NCBI GenBank assembly: GCA_041859375.1 | Contig: JBHEKP010000094.1 | Span: 1-21,704 of the forward strand | Length of the DNA stretch: 21,704 nt | Source of the DNA: JBHEKP01 sp041859375 | Lineage (GTDB): Bacteria; Hydrogenedentota; Hydrogenedentia; Hydrogenedentales; CAITNO01 | Reading direction: 5' to 3' | In this document: one piece after another, positions 7,094 through 15,373 of the stretch | Numbering within the stretch: position 1 is the first letter of the stretch | How the letters are laid out: every line of letters begins with the position of its first letter | Made by a program: the position numbers and the translations under genes | The notes under the pieces: generated by a model | Told to the model about the DNA's origin: nothing | What the model saw: the letters and a program-made list of their open reading frames with translations, nothing else | Database searches by the model: none

Positions 7094-8152
7094 TCAGTCC
7101 ATCGGCCTCCACTCGACCCCCTTCGGGGTCGCCATGAACCGTTTGGCGCGGATGCTGGACCCTTCGCCCTCTTCGTAGTAAACGATGAGGATGGTTCCGT
7201 CCTTCAATGTCACCATCGAGGGATACGCCCCGCCGACATGGTCCACAAGGATGCTTTCACTCCAGGTGCGGCATTCGTCGAGGCTGTACCGGAGGCTGGT
7301 TTCCGGAAGGCGCTGCGCCATGAGGATGACGTCGCCGGGCGCGCGGTGCAGATAGGGGCAGTGCCCCTGGAATCCCGTTGGCTTGGAAACGCTCCAGGTT
7401 TTCCCGCCGTCCCCGGACACGGACCAGCCCATGGTCTCGTCCCGGCCCCGTTCGGCGGCGTACAGCGAGCCGTCCCTCAACTGGATGATGTCCGTCTCGG
7501 CGTCCAGCCGCATGCCGCCGTTGTCGATGTCAATCACGGGGCTCCAGGTCTTCCCGTCATCCGCCGAGAGCGACACCGCACCCCATCCCTTTCCGTCCTT
7601 CTCCGCGTACAACCCCAAAATCAGGGAGCCGTCGGCAAGCTGGCGCACGGGGGAGCTGCAATAATAGTCGGTGGAAATCTGTATCGGTTCGGACCAGGTG
7701 GCCAGGTTGTCGTCGGAGTACACCATCCACGTGCCGAGGCCGTCCCAGGGCGGGTTTTTGCCCTCCGCCTTGCGCAGGGTGAAATAGTTGCAGATGATCC
7801 GCCCGCTCTTGAGCTGGACGATGGAGGGATCACGGTCGTCGTCCGGCCCGTCGTACAGGGTTTGCGCGGGCGTCCACGTGCGCCCCTCGTCGCCCGACAG
7901 GCAGTAGGAAACCCTTCCGCCCCTGGGCAGGCTGTCATTGGGCATGGCGACATGGCCGTAGCCCGCGTAGAACACGCACATGAGCCGCCCGTCCCGGAGG
8001 CGGCACACGTCCGGAAAGGCCTCATACGCGCCCGCCCCCGCGTCCGCGCACACCAGGACATGCTCCGGCGCGGGTTTTGCCGGTTCCGTCCATGCCGCGG
8101 CGGACCAAAGGGCCGCCCCGGCCAGCAACATCATGCCAACCTGCCTTGTCAT
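7094..8152 (-). CDS. Secreted sialidase-like BNR/Asp-box beta-propeller protein
   Basis: The protein has 352 residues with a signal peptide (MTRQVGMMLLAGAALWSAAA, cleavage near residue 20-22). Four Asp-box motifs mark propeller blades: SGDEGRTW, SADDGKTW, SGDGGKTW and a diverged SLDECRTW. RDPSIV and similar Arg-bearing loops could contribute to the carboxylate-binding Arg triad of GH33, but I cannot assign the triad, the Tyr/Glu pair and the acid/base Asp securely. This may be an exo-sialidase acting on host or microbial sialoglycans, or a related glycan-binding propeller; many proteins of this type in Planctomycetes-like genomes are uncharacterised. GGGAGG lies six bases before the ATG. It is the last gene of the HAD / GxGYxYP / sialidase-like run, 25 bases after the preceding stop. 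Confidence 0.85.
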   Translation of the reverse strand: MTRQVGMMLLAGAALWSAAAWTEPAKPAPEHVLVCADAGAGAYEAFPDVCRLRDGRLMCVFYAGYGHVAMPNDSLPRGGRVSYCLSGDEGRTWTPAQTLYDGPDDDRDPSIVQLKSGRIICNYFTLRKAEGKNPPWDGLGTWMVYSDDNLATWSEPIQISTDYYCSSPVRQLADGSLILGLYAEKDGKGWGAVSLSADDGKTWSPVIDIDNGGMRLDAETDIIQLRDGSLYAAERGRDETMGWSVSGDGGKTWSVSKPTGFQGHCPYLHRAPGDVILMAQRLPETSLRYSLDECRTWSESILVDHVGGAYPSMVTLKDGTILIVYYEEGEGSSIRAKRFMATPKGVEWRPMD

Positions 8153-8163
8153 GGGAAACCTCC

Positions 8164-8177
8164 CCGCGAAATCGCGG
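8164..8177. other. Short perfect palindrome between operon genes
   Basis: CCGCGA / TCGCGG with a two-base centre occupies most of the 25-base gap between the GxGYxYP gene stop (8178-8180) and the sialidase-like ribosome site. In mRNA it could form a small hairpin beside that site and tune translation of the last gene. There is no T-run, so it is not a terminator. Confidence 0.4.
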
Positions 8178-10043
8178 TTATTTTTTCAGCGACTGCCGGT
8201 ACAAATCGAAGAAGGTGTGGGGATCGCAGAACTCCCAGTTGGCGTCGCCGTGGCGCTGCACCATCAGGTCGCGCACGGTCTTGAGCGTGCCGGGCGACTG
8301 GAGTATCCACCGGAAGATGAGAAACTGCGGCTTTTTGGGCCTCGCAAAGGCGGACATCTGGTCCGCCGCCCTGATCAGGTTGTCCCCGGGGTAGATGTCG
8401 CCCGCATGGCGCAGAAAGGGCGTCTCCCCCACGAGCGGCTTGTCAAAGCCGAGCTGCATGCCCACGCCGTCCGGGGAGAAGGTCGCATAGGCGCGCTGGA
8501 TGCGCTCCGGCATTTTGCCGTGGAAGCCGTTGATCACAAAGCCCGTGATGCTGTAGTCGAAGCGCGTGTAATAGCTGCGGTTGTGGGACACCCACAGGTT
8601 CAGCGCGTCGGGCAGGCCGCTGCCGAGACGGTCGCCGATGAGCAGGTTGGGGTTGATGTAGCCCGCGCCGCTGTCGCCGCCGATGAACCAGTCGTTGGGC
8701 GTCTTCGTGGCGTATATGTGGTCGAACACATGGGGGGCGCGGTCCGCCAGGTTGGGGTTGAAGGCCCAGGCAATGGGGATGGAACCCCGCGCCGGGTCAT
8801 CCCAGACGCGGGGGATCGTGTAGGAAAGCCACGCGGCGGAGTCGTAGTCGCCCATGTACACCAGCACGTAGGTTTTGTCCTGCAGGCCGCGCTTTTGCGG
8901 CCTGGGGTTCTGTTCATAACGCTCCTTCAGCGGGTGGTGGCCCCACGCCGAGGCGTTTGCCATGCACCCGAGGCCGAGGGCGTCGGCGTCCATCAGGGCG
9001 TTGTGGCTGGACAGCAGCGCCGCATGCTCCCATTCCGTGGGCACCGGCTCGTGCTTTCCACCCGCCGGGCCGTGGTTGGTGTATTTCAGGTTCCAAGGCG
9101 TGAATCCGCCCACGGTGGTGAAGGCCGCGCCCTTGTTCCGCGCATACTGTATTTTCAGGATGGACTCGAAGGTTTTCCTGTCCGTGCCCGGGGGTTGATT
9201 GGGATCGTCCACCGGCGTTTCGTCGCCCCAGGGGCTCAGATCGAAGAAGAAGGCGCGCCGCGCGATGTAGTAGTCGTGGTTCGCCAGCGTGGCATTGCGC
9301 AAATCCGGGTAGGAGAAACCCGGCTTGCCCGGCTCCTGGGTGTAGCCGTCGATGAAATAGGCCAGCAGCGTGGTGTTGCACCCCTCGTTTTTGGGTTTGT
9401 CCGTTCCCGCGCAGCCCTCCGCCAGGTTCCCGAGCAGGCAGCCCCCCATTTTCATGTAGTTGTCCATGGCCCAGAGGTAGGCGTCGCACTTGGCGCTGCC
9501 CGACACCGCGCCGGTGAATTTGCCCGTCAGATCTAACTTCACCGGAAGCGCCGCGCCCGCCTGCCCCAGCAGGGGCAGCAGGGGACTGCCCGCGCGCACC
9601 GGCAGCCAGCCGTCCACGCCGCACACCGTCGCCGCCACGTTCGCCGTGGCGGGCACCGCCGGATCCCACAACACCAGCCCCGCCGCCTGCTCCGGGAACC
9701 GGCGCAGCAGCGCCGCAAGATCCTTTTCCTCCTCCACCGCCCGGCCCTTCCACCAGCCCTGCAGCAGCAGGTTGTTCCAGTAGTCATCCACGTTGATCGG
9801 ACCGGAGGCGCCCTCGCCGTCCAGGAAGCGGATGACCAGCCGCGGCGCGTCCCGGTTCACCAGGCCCTGGAACGAGGCCACCAGCTTCACCGCGTCATAC
9901 TTGAGCACCGAGTCGCCGGGCTGCGCCTCCAGCCAGCCCTTCAGGTCAAAGCACACCAGCGGCGGCGCGCCGGGATCGGGCGCGGGCGCGGCGGGCGCAT
10001 CGGACGCGGCAAGACAAATCAACATGGCGGCCATCAGTGACAT
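8178..10043 (-). CDS. Secreted GxGYxYP-family putative glycoside hydrolase
   Basis: The protein has 621 residues with a signal peptide (hydrophobic MSLMAAMLICLAASDAPA). An AGGAG ribosome site ends eight bases before the ATG. Seen: GGDSGAGYINP (455-465), the motif that names the GxGYxYP family, followed by the expected region on naming dates, journeys and destitute substrates unknown; YVLVYMGDYDSAAWL (392-406) is the usual strand and Asp-rich loop before it. The N-terminal 60-200 residues match the family's N-terminal layout (long substrate-interaction half, LVNRDAPRL). The family is predicted, not proven, to hydrolyse glycans. Its place between a HAD enzyme and a sialidase-like propeller supports a role in glycan breakdown. 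I know of no assigned catalytic residues to check. Confidence 0.8.
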   Translation of the reverse strand: MSLMAAMLICLAASDAPAAPAPDPGAPPLVCFDLKGWLEAQPGDSVLKYDAVKLVASFQGLVNRDAPRLVIRFLDGEGASGPINVDDYWNNLLLQGWWKGRAVEEEKDLAALLRRFPEQAAGLVLWDPAVPATANVAATVCGVDGWLPVRAGSPLLPLLGQAGAALPVKLDLTGKFTGAVSGSAKCDAYLWAMDNYMKMGGCLLGNLAEGCAGTDKPKNEGCNTTLLAYFIDGYTQEPGKPGFSYPDLRNATLANHDYYIARRAFFFDLSPWGDETPVDDPNQPPGTDRKTFESILKIQYARNKGAAFTTVGGFTPWNLKYTNHGPAGGKHEPVPTEWEHAALLSSHNALMDADALGLGCMANASAWGHHPLKERYEQNPRPQKRGLQDKTYVLVYMGDYDSAAWLSYTIPRVWDDPARGSIPIAWAFNPNLADRAPHVFDHIYATKTPNDWFIGGDSGAGYINPNLLIGDRLGSGLPDALNLWVSHNRSYYTRFDYSITGFVINGFHGKMPERIQRAYATFSPDGVGMQLGFDKPLVGETPFLRHAGDIYPGDNLIRAADQMSAFARPKKPQFLIFRWILQSPGTLKTVRDLMVQRHGDANWEFCDPHTFFDLYRQSLKK

Positions 10044-10078
10044 GGAGGGATCTCCTGTGCGCGCGGCGCGTTTTGGGC

Positions 10079-10831
10079 TTACAGCCCCAGCACCTCCCGT
10101 TCAACATATTCCCGTGTGATTCCCGTGAAATCAGCATGGCGCGCGGCGGCGCGCTCCGCGTGGGGCAGGCTCACCGGTGAGGCGCCCTTCAGTATCGCCA
10201 CGCAGGGCATGCCCGCCGCCTCGGCGGCGTGGAAGCCGGAAAAACTGTCCTCAAAGACAACGCACCGCCCCGGCGGTAGGCCCATGCGCCGCGCCGCCTC
10301 CAAAAACAGGTCGGGCGCGGGCTTTCCCGCCAGGCCGGGCGCGGGGGTGAGCAGGCACGCAAACTGCGCCGCCACGCCCAGCTCCTCCACCACCATGCGC
10401 GCGTTGGGTTCCGGCGCGTTGGACGCGACGGCGCAGGGCACCCCCGCGTCCCTGAGTTCGGCGAGAAAACGGAGCAGGCCGGGCATCTCCGCCACGTGGG
10501 GCCGGTATATCTCCCGGTAAATCCCCTCCTTCTCCTCGGCGATGTCCTGGCCGAGATCGGCCCGGCTGAAATTGCGCCGCATGTTCTCCATGATGACTGA
10601 ATTGTCACGGGAATGGATATGGTTCTTGTAATAGTCCGCGTCAATGGGCAGGCCCCGGCGGCGGCCCAGCTCCATCCAGCCCCGCTGGTGGTAGGGGTGG
10701 TTGTCCACCATGGTGCCGTCCACATCGAACACCGCGCCCCAGGGGGCGGCGGGGACGGCGGCAGTGAGTTCGTCCATTTCGGGGTGCTCCGGGGGCGGGG
10801 CGCGCCGCATGGTTAAGGAACGGTCCGCCAT
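10079..10831 (-). CDS. HAD-superfamily hydrolase, subfamily IA (beta-phosphoglucomutase/phosphatase-like)
   Basis: The protein has 250 residues if it begins at 10831. The ATG at 10777 (MDELTAAV, 232 residues) has a GGAG ten bases upstream and starts closer to the fold, so it is a serious alternative. Motif I is FDVDGTMVDN (D36 nucleophile, D38 acid), motif II SNAPEPN, motif III GKPAPD with the Lys, and motif IV EDSFSG. A helical C1 cap lies between motifs I and II, and the HPYHQRGW stretch resembles the substrate-facing cap start of beta-phosphoglucomutases. It should act on a small phosphorylated sugar in the cytoplasm. It is the first gene of a three-gene minus-strand run, 35 bases before the GxGYxYP gene, and could process a sugar phosphate coming from that pathway. 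Confidence 0.85.
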   Translation of the reverse strand: MADRSLTMRRAPPPEHPEMDELTAAVPAAPWGAVFDVDGTMVDNHPYHQRGWMELGRRRGLPIDADYYKNHIHSRDNSVIMENMRRNFSRADLGQDIAEEKEGIYREIYRPHVAEMPGLLRFLAELRDAGVPCAVASNAPEPNARMVVEELGVAAQFACLLTPAPGLAGKPAPDLFLEAARRMGLPPGRCVVFEDSFSGFHAAEAAGMPCVAILKGASPVSLPHAERAAARHADFTGITREYVEREVLGL

Positions 10832-10917
10832 TTTACACCACCAGGTCCGCGCCGCTCACCCCCGGCATGAATCCATCTTTTTGAGCCCTCCAGGATTCAA
10901 TAATAATGCGAAATCAT

Positions 10918-10945
10918 TTGAACCATTTTCCGGAATTATGATAAA
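10918..10945 (+). promoter_or_regulatory. Possible promoter for the aldolase-like gene
   Basis: TTGAAC (10918-10923), a 16-base spacer and GATAAA (10940-10945; a TATGAT hexamer overlaps it at 10937-10942). It is 58 bases before the ATG, inside the only AT-rich patch of the divergent gap 10832-11003. Box matches are partial. A promoter for the minus-strand operon should also lie here, but I could not pick one. Confidence 0.3.
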
Positions 10946-11003
10946 TTCACGGCTTATTTTCCGCCGGGGGTGATTCGCGGCGGCAACCCATTGGAGACAT
11001 GCC

Positions 11004-11945
11004 ATGTTCAGGCCGGAAATCAAAGTGTTGGACTGCACCATCCGCGACGGCGGACTGATGAACGAGTGGAAATTCAGCAAGGAACTGGTGAGGGACGTCT
11101 TTGACGGGCTGGCCAGGGCCGGCGTGGACTATGTGGAGCTGGGGTACCGCGCGGACAAGAAACAGTTCAGCCCGAAGGATTTCGGCCCGTGGCGTTTTTG
11201 CGACGAGGAGGACCTGCGCGACGTCGCCTACGAGTGCGACACCAAGCTCTCCATCATGGTGGACGTGGGCCGCACGGACTACGACGCCTTCCTGCCCGCC
11301 AGCGAGTCCCTGGTGAAACTGGTGCGCGTGGCCACCTATGTGAAGGACGTGGACAAGGCCATCCATCTGGGCAACCACGTGAAGAGCATGGGCTACGAGG
11401 TGGCGGTGAACATCATGGCCGTGTCCCACGCGCTGGAGCCGGATCTCGACGAGGCGCTGGACGAGCTGGCGGCGACCAACTTTGACATGATTTACCTGGT
11501 GGACAGCTTCGGCTATTTCTACAGCGAGCAGATCCACTACCTTGCGGAGAAATACCTGTCCCGGCTCAAGGGCAAGCAGGTGGGCATCCACTGCCACGAC
11601 AACCGGAACCTGGCCTTTGCCAACACGATTGAGGGCATCATCAAGGGAATCAACCGGCTGGACGCCACCATCTTCGGCATCGGACGCGCCGCGGGCAACT
11701 GCCAGCTTGAGCTGCTCATGTCCTTCCTGAAGAACCCCAAGTTCGACGTGCGCCCCGTGCTCGACCTGATTGAGAAGCACTTCATCGAACTTAAAAAGGA
11801 ACTCCGCTGGGGCTATGAAATCCCCTACGCCATCACGGGCATCCTGAACAAGCATCCCCGCGCCGCCATGGCCTTCCTGAAGGGCGTGCACGGCAGCAGC
11901 TTCAGCCAGTTTTACGACGAAATGCTGAACGTGGACGACTTATAG
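11004..11945 (+). CDS. DRE-TIM metallolyase, HMG-CoA-lyase/4-hydroxy-2-oxovalerate-aldolase-like
   Basis: The protein has 313 residues. GGAG lies seven bases before the ATG. LDCTIRDGG (9-17) is the DRE-TIM signature (Arg14, Asp15 metal ligand). GIHCHDN (194-200) supplies the two metal-binding His (196, 198) and Asn200, and FGIGRAAGN (224-232) is the conserved loop before the active-site lid. The family makes or breaks a C-C bond next to a carbonyl, giving pyruvate or acetyl-type products. It lacks the C-terminal communication domain of full-length 4-hydroxy-2-oxovalerate aldolases, and no dehydrogenase partner is adjacent. Such stand-alone versions also occur in surface-polysaccharide clusters. 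It is alone on its strand; its stop faces the sulfatase-like stop 59 bases away with no clear terminator between. Confidence 0.8.
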   Translation: MFRPEIKVLDCTIRDGGLMNEWKFSKELVRDVFDGLARAGVDYVELGYRADKKQFSPKDFGPWRFCDEEDLRDVAYECDTKLSIMVDVGRTDYDAFLPASESLVKLVRVATYVKDVDKAIHLGNHVKSMGYEVAVNIMAVSHALEPDLDEALDELAATNFDMIYLVDSFGYFYSEQIHYLAEKYLSRLKGKQVGIHCHDNRNLAFANTIEGIIKGINRLDATIFGIGRAAGNCQLELLMSFLKNPKFDVRPVLDLIEKHFIELKKELRWGYEIPYAITGILNKHPRAAMAFLKGVHGSSFSQFYDEMLNVDDL

Positions 11946-12004
11946 GCGGCGCTGCACGGAACACATCCCTAAAATAATAACCGTATAACAACAGGCCGGG
12001 GGGA

Positions 12005-13825
12005 TTACAAATATCCCAGCGCCCTTAGTTGTTCGGTTGCCTCGCCTTCATTTGTTTCCACAGTGCTGTCGTTTATAACCAGCCTGAACTGTCGGATCCC
12101 AATCATTGCGTCTTTGTCCTGGGGCGTGATAAGAACCCGGAACTTTCCATCATTGGCATCAACCGCCCCCACCCTATAAAATCCGGAGTTTTCAACTGGA
12201 TTGGCTTTGGTAGAATACGAAACAACCTGAACACCCTCTGCATTGTCAAGCTCTATGCCGAAAGAACCTTTTTCCTTTTCCGCATATATTTTTTGTGTTC
12301 CAGGTTTTACATAAACAACATACTTGTTTGGAGGCACATCATAGACTAATTGAATTGGATCCAGCTCGCTTTCCCAAGGGACACCATAAATGCCGTCATC
12401 TGTTTGCCTCCAGTTGTTTCCACTGGCATGCGCGGCGGAGCCTTCTGCCATTTCAATCTGTAATTCCAATTGCTCCGTGGATTTTTTGTCATTTAGATAT
12501 ATATCAATATATTTCTTTTTTAGGTTCGCAAGCGCCTCATATTTCGGAAAAATATCCTCTATAATAATTTTCATGTACTTTTTTTCTAGTTTCTTTGGTA
12601 TCGCTATTTCTTTTCTATTTTCCACATTGTCCGGGCATGTCCAAAGCGCCATTTCTTGTTTGTTCAACTCATAGGAAAACTTATATTTAAAGTCACGAGT
12701 GATTATAAAGTAGGAGCGCTCGTTTAATCCACTATGACTTAACACATAATTCTTCACTTTCCTGGATCTGCCATTCATCACGGAAACGAGGCTTTTTCCA
12801 TCAAATTTTGCTTCTGTCTGGATATTTGCCAATTCGCATAGTGTTGGCACAATATCCACATTTTCTGTCAGGCAGTCCAATTTCTTTTTGGCTGGAATGC
12901 CTGGACCTGCCAGTATGAATGGAACTTTCATTACCTCGTCAAAAGAACTCCCATGCCCCAAGAAATGACCATCTTCCCCCAACACCTCCCCATGATCTGC
13001 ATTAATCAGCAGTATCGTATTTTTGTCCATTCCTGTTCTGGAAAGGTTTCCTATTATGTTTTCCATGGCCACATCCGCGCGCCGAATACTGCCATCATAT
13101 AAATTTACCAAATGTCTTTTTTCTTCGTCGGTAAATTCTTTATTCTCACCATCCTCCACAGTTCCCCCTTTAACTCTCCCAACATCTTCTTTCTCAAGCC
13201 AGTGATTGTACGGTGGATTTAGCAAATGCGGAAGATGTGTGTCCATAAGATGTAAATATATGAAGTATGGCTGTCTCAACGTGTTTATTTTTTCAAGAAC
13301 CAGTGGAAAAAACTCATCCAAATATACTTTGCTTCCCCCCTTTGCCGCCGGGATATATATGAATGTGTCAAATGAATTGCAAATCGCGGTTCCTTTGCCA
13401 ATAAATGGTTGTGTGGAAAAACAACATGTCTCGTATCCGTTTGATCTTAAAATATCAGGAAATAGTTTTTCATAAGCTGGGGACTCACGGGGATCGACCA
13501 TATCTCCACCATGGACGCATGAATTGGGAAAGTACCGTCCAGTCATATAGGAGGGAACTGATACGGGCGTCCACAAGCCTTGGGCAAAATGGTTTTCAAA
13601 AAGGACACCCCGCCTCGCAATGCCGTCCATCACCGGGGATGTCGGTCTCTTATACCCGTAACAGGACAAATGATCCGGGCGGCAGGCATCGAGAACGATC
13701 CAGATGATGTTCGGCCTGGATGCAGATTCCCGCCCTGTGTTTTGAAGCAATGGGGGCGGCTGGCCCTCGGCTCCGGCCATGCCTGCAAAAAGCGACCATG
13801 CCAACACAACCATCAATTTTTTCAT
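12005..13825 (-). CDS. Sulfatase-superfamily (alkaline-phosphatase-fold) hydrolase with Thr at the nucleophile position
   Basis: The protein has 606 residues from the ATG at 13823-13825; an in-frame TTG two codons earlier is less likely. The ribosome site is weak. A signal peptide (MKKLMVVLAWSLFAGMAGA) predicts export. The fold core is clear: RPNIIWIVLDACRPDHLSCYGY (first ligand Asp46), HLMDTHLPH, and INADHGEVLGEDGHFLGHG with Asp277/His278. Where sulfatases have C/S-x-P-S-R nine residues before TG, this protein has WTPVSVPSYMTG: Thr86 at the nucleophile position and no Arg. It should not be matured to formylglycine and may be a phospho- or phosphono-ester hydrolase or transferase. A C-terminal extension of ~180 residues, partly beta-rich, precedes the LRALGYL tail typical of this subfamily. 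Its codons are far AT-richer than its neighbours (many AAA, ATT and TTT), which suggests transfer. Confidence 0.8.
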   Translation of the reverse strand: MKKLMVVLAWSLFAGMAGAEGQPPPLLQNTGRESASRPNIIWIVLDACRPDHLSCYGYKRPTSPVMDGIARRGVLFENHFAQGLWTPVSVPSYMTGRYFPNSCVHGGDMVDPRESPAYEKLFPDILRSNGYETCCFSTQPFIGKGTAICNSFDTFIYIPAAKGGSKVYLDEFFPLVLEKINTLRQPYFIYLHLMDTHLPHLLNPPYNHWLEKEDVGRVKGGTVEDGENKEFTDEEKRHLVNLYDGSIRRADVAMENIIGNLSRTGMDKNTILLINADHGEVLGEDGHFLGHGSSFDEVMKVPFILAGPGIPAKKKLDCLTENVDIVPTLCELANIQTEAKFDGKSLVSVMNGRSRKVKNYVLSHSGLNERSYFIITRDFKYKFSYELNKQEMALWTCPDNVENRKEIAIPKKLEKKYMKIIIEDIFPKYEALANLKKKYIDIYLNDKKSTEQLELQIEMAEGSAAHASGNNWRQTDDGIYGVPWESELDPIQLVYDVPPNKYVVYVKPGTQKIYAEKEKGSFGIELDNAEGVQVVSYSTKANPVENSGFYRVGAVDANDGKFRVLITPQDKDAMIGIRQFRLVINDSTVETNEGEATEQLRALGYL

Positions 13826-13886
13826 GGGCAAATCTTATCATAGTTCCGGAAGGGAACAGACACGCAGGGAGGTGGCGGCGGCCCCA

Positions 13887-13931
13887 TAAAACAGAAACCG
13901 GCGGGGCGGTCATTATGCCGTCCCCGCCGGT
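13887..13931 (-). terminator. Terminator after the truncated mutarotase copy
   Basis: On the minus strand, CCGGCGGGGACGG pairs with CCGCCCCGCCGG across an eight-base loop with one bulged base, followed by TTTCTGTTTT. It is the diverged counterpart of the terminator at 17012-17056 behind the full-length gene: the distal arm and tail match, while the loop and proximal arm differ. Confidence 0.75.
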
Positions 13932-14215
13932 TGTGTTTTCAGCCGGCTATTCCGCTGAGAAGCGGTAAATGGTGTGGTGGCGGTAGGTCTCGCCGGGCTT
14001 CAGCACGGCGGAGGGCCAGCCCTCGCGGCCCTGCTTGTTGATGGAGTCGGGGAAGTGCTGGGTCTCCAGGCAGAACCCGTTGCGGTGGTGGTAGACGGCG
14101 TTGCCCTTGCCGATGTTGGTGCCGTCAAGGAAGTTGCCGCAGTAGAACTGCACGCCGGGCTCGGTGGTCCAAACCTCCATGACACGGCCCGATTCGGGCT
14201 CGCGCACCCGCGCGC
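13897..14215. repeat. Direct repeat, left copy (mutarotase 3' end)
   Basis: Matches 17021-17340. Bases 13916-14215 align with 17041-17340 without gaps and with five mismatches (98.3%). The outermost ~20 bases, in the terminator loop, are less alike and include a one-base gap. The match ends abruptly at 14215. The two copies have the same orientation and bracket the GTPase/XRE cassette. Confidence 0.95.
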
Positions 14216-14291
14216 CGTGGCACTTCGCTCCGGAGACCATGGTGATGAGCGGCTTTTGCAGAATAGGCGTGTCATGGGTGTTGTCACTCAT
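13947..14291 (-). pseudogene. Truncated mutarotase tail with a foreign 27-residue front (chimeric ORF)
   Basis: The ORF encodes 114 residues. About the last 88 are the C-terminus of the GH2-mutarotase at 17072-20473, with one amino-acid change (REGWPS for RDGWPS) and a TAG instead of TAA stop. The first ~26 (MSDNTHDTPILQKPLITMVSG...) have no counterpart there. The catalytic Glu in LETQHFPD is kept, but both active-site His regions (NHLHGG, NHCYFNL) are missing, so it cannot be an active mutarotase. Its ATG overlaps the stop of the upstream GTPase (ATGAGTGA), so it may be translated by coupling. It is best read as a recombination scar. Confidence 0.85.
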
Positions 14292-15276
14292 CTTCCACCG
14301 CTTTGGACTTCCAATCGCATGATTTTGCTTCGTTTAGACACCTTTCATAGGCCTCCCGCAGTTCCTCCTCACCAATATTCATGTCCGATTCAAAAAATCC
14401 GACAGCGGTGCAACCGATTGCATAAGTAATCGAAGCCGCAATGGGTGCTTTGATGATAGGAAGCCATGTTGTAAGTAGTTTGCCTGCGATACTGGCGCCG
14501 GCACATAGGAAAAACTGCGCTAAAATAGTTTCTGTGACAGCGATCCCATAGCAACTACCAATGCGATAAATCATATAAGCCTCATTGGCGATAAGAAAGG
14601 GAGTGTCGGCGAGAGGTATTGGAACGAGTGCTATTGTGAAAGCGCGGCCAGCCGCCCAGTTGATTAGACTTTTTACCTCATCTTCGACATTTTTACGCCA
14701 TCCGTCAGTTAGTTCAGAATAATATGCCTCCCACTGCTCAGCGAACACGTGACCCAAGGATGCCATTTCGACCGTCTTTTTTTTAAGTTTTTTCAAACCC
14801 CTCGCCGTATGACTGGATATCATAATCACTTCCACATCCGGCAAAAGTTTAGAGAAGGTTTTTGTCATGCTGTCGAACTGTTTTTTGCGCATCAACTCAA
14901 CTTTTGTGACCACAACAAGGGCATGCGGCCCTAGTCTTTTTATAATTTCAACGTCTCCTTTTTGAATTCGCGCACCACTCCCATCAATGCAGTACCATAT
15001 GCAATGGAACAGATTACCGGCCTTGCCGGTTGCACACCGGCGCCCAAGCTCTTTTTCAATAAGGCTTAGATATTCGTCAACACTCTGACCGCCGACCATT
15101 CCCTCGGTGTCGATAAAATTTGCCACCTCTGTTTCATACACCTCGAATTTTCTTGTACATGGAGCGCCAGTCTCCCCAATCGCCGTATCAGGGACAACAC
15201 CATCATGACTCATTACTTTGATTAGGCTGGTTTTTCCTGCGCCTGTGCGGCCACAGACCAACACATTTGCTTTCAT
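14284..15276 (-). CDS. GTPase with DUF697-like hydrophobic C-terminus (cassette GTPase 1)
   Basis: The protein has 330 residues. GGGAG lies six bases before the ATG. The N-terminal Ras-like domain has G1 GRTGAGKTS (9-17), G3 DTEG (56-59) and G4 TKVE (124-127); the final Glu replaces the usual Asp, which may weaken guanine preference. WYCIDGSGARIQKGD (94-108) is shared in form with the neighbouring GTPase. From about residue 210 a hydrophobic, helix-rich region (IALVPIPLADTPFLIANEAY, then LTTWLPIIKAPIAASITYAI) resembles DUF697 of YcjF-type proteins and probably contacts the membrane. It ends in a charged tail. It follows GTPase 2 by 97 bases on the same transcript. The pair could act as a hetero-dimeric or sequential switch. 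The cellular role is unknown; membrane stress response or phage defence are guesses from the context. Confidence 0.8.
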   Translation of the reverse strand: MKANVLVCGRTGAGKTSLIKVMSHDGVVPDTAIGETGAPCTRKFEVYETEVANFIDTEGMVGGQSVDEYLSLIEKELGRRCATGKAGNLFHCIWYCIDGSGARIQKGDVEIIKRLGPHALVVVTKVELMRKKQFDSMTKTFSKLLPDVEVIMISSHTARGLKKLKKKTVEMASLGHVFAEQWEAYYSELTDGWRKNVEDEVKSLINWAAGRAFTIALVPIPLADTPFLIANEAYMIYRIGSCYGIAVTETILAQFFLCAGASIAGKLLTTWLPIIKAPIAASITYAIGCTAVGFFESDMNIGEEELREAYERCLNEAKSCDWKSKAVEDE

Positions 15277-15373
15277 TCTTTACTCCCTTTGATGACATGA
15301 GAGCGAGCGTGTTTGTAAAACGGGCGTGAAAGAAACTCATTACACACCCGATCAGAGATATGGGTGCCTTGTT

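Noticed and set aside
8164..8177. Terminator inside the HAD/GxGYxYP/sialidase operon
   Set aside because: The stem is only six base pairs with no following T-run, and it sits directly before a ribosome site.
7980..9536. 518-codon plus-strand open frame opposite the GxGYxYP gene
   Set aside because: Shadow frame crossing the boundary between two minus-strand genes; no domain seen.
13947..14291. A functional small mutarotase
   Set aside because: It keeps only the last ~88 residues and lacks both His-bearing active-site segments.
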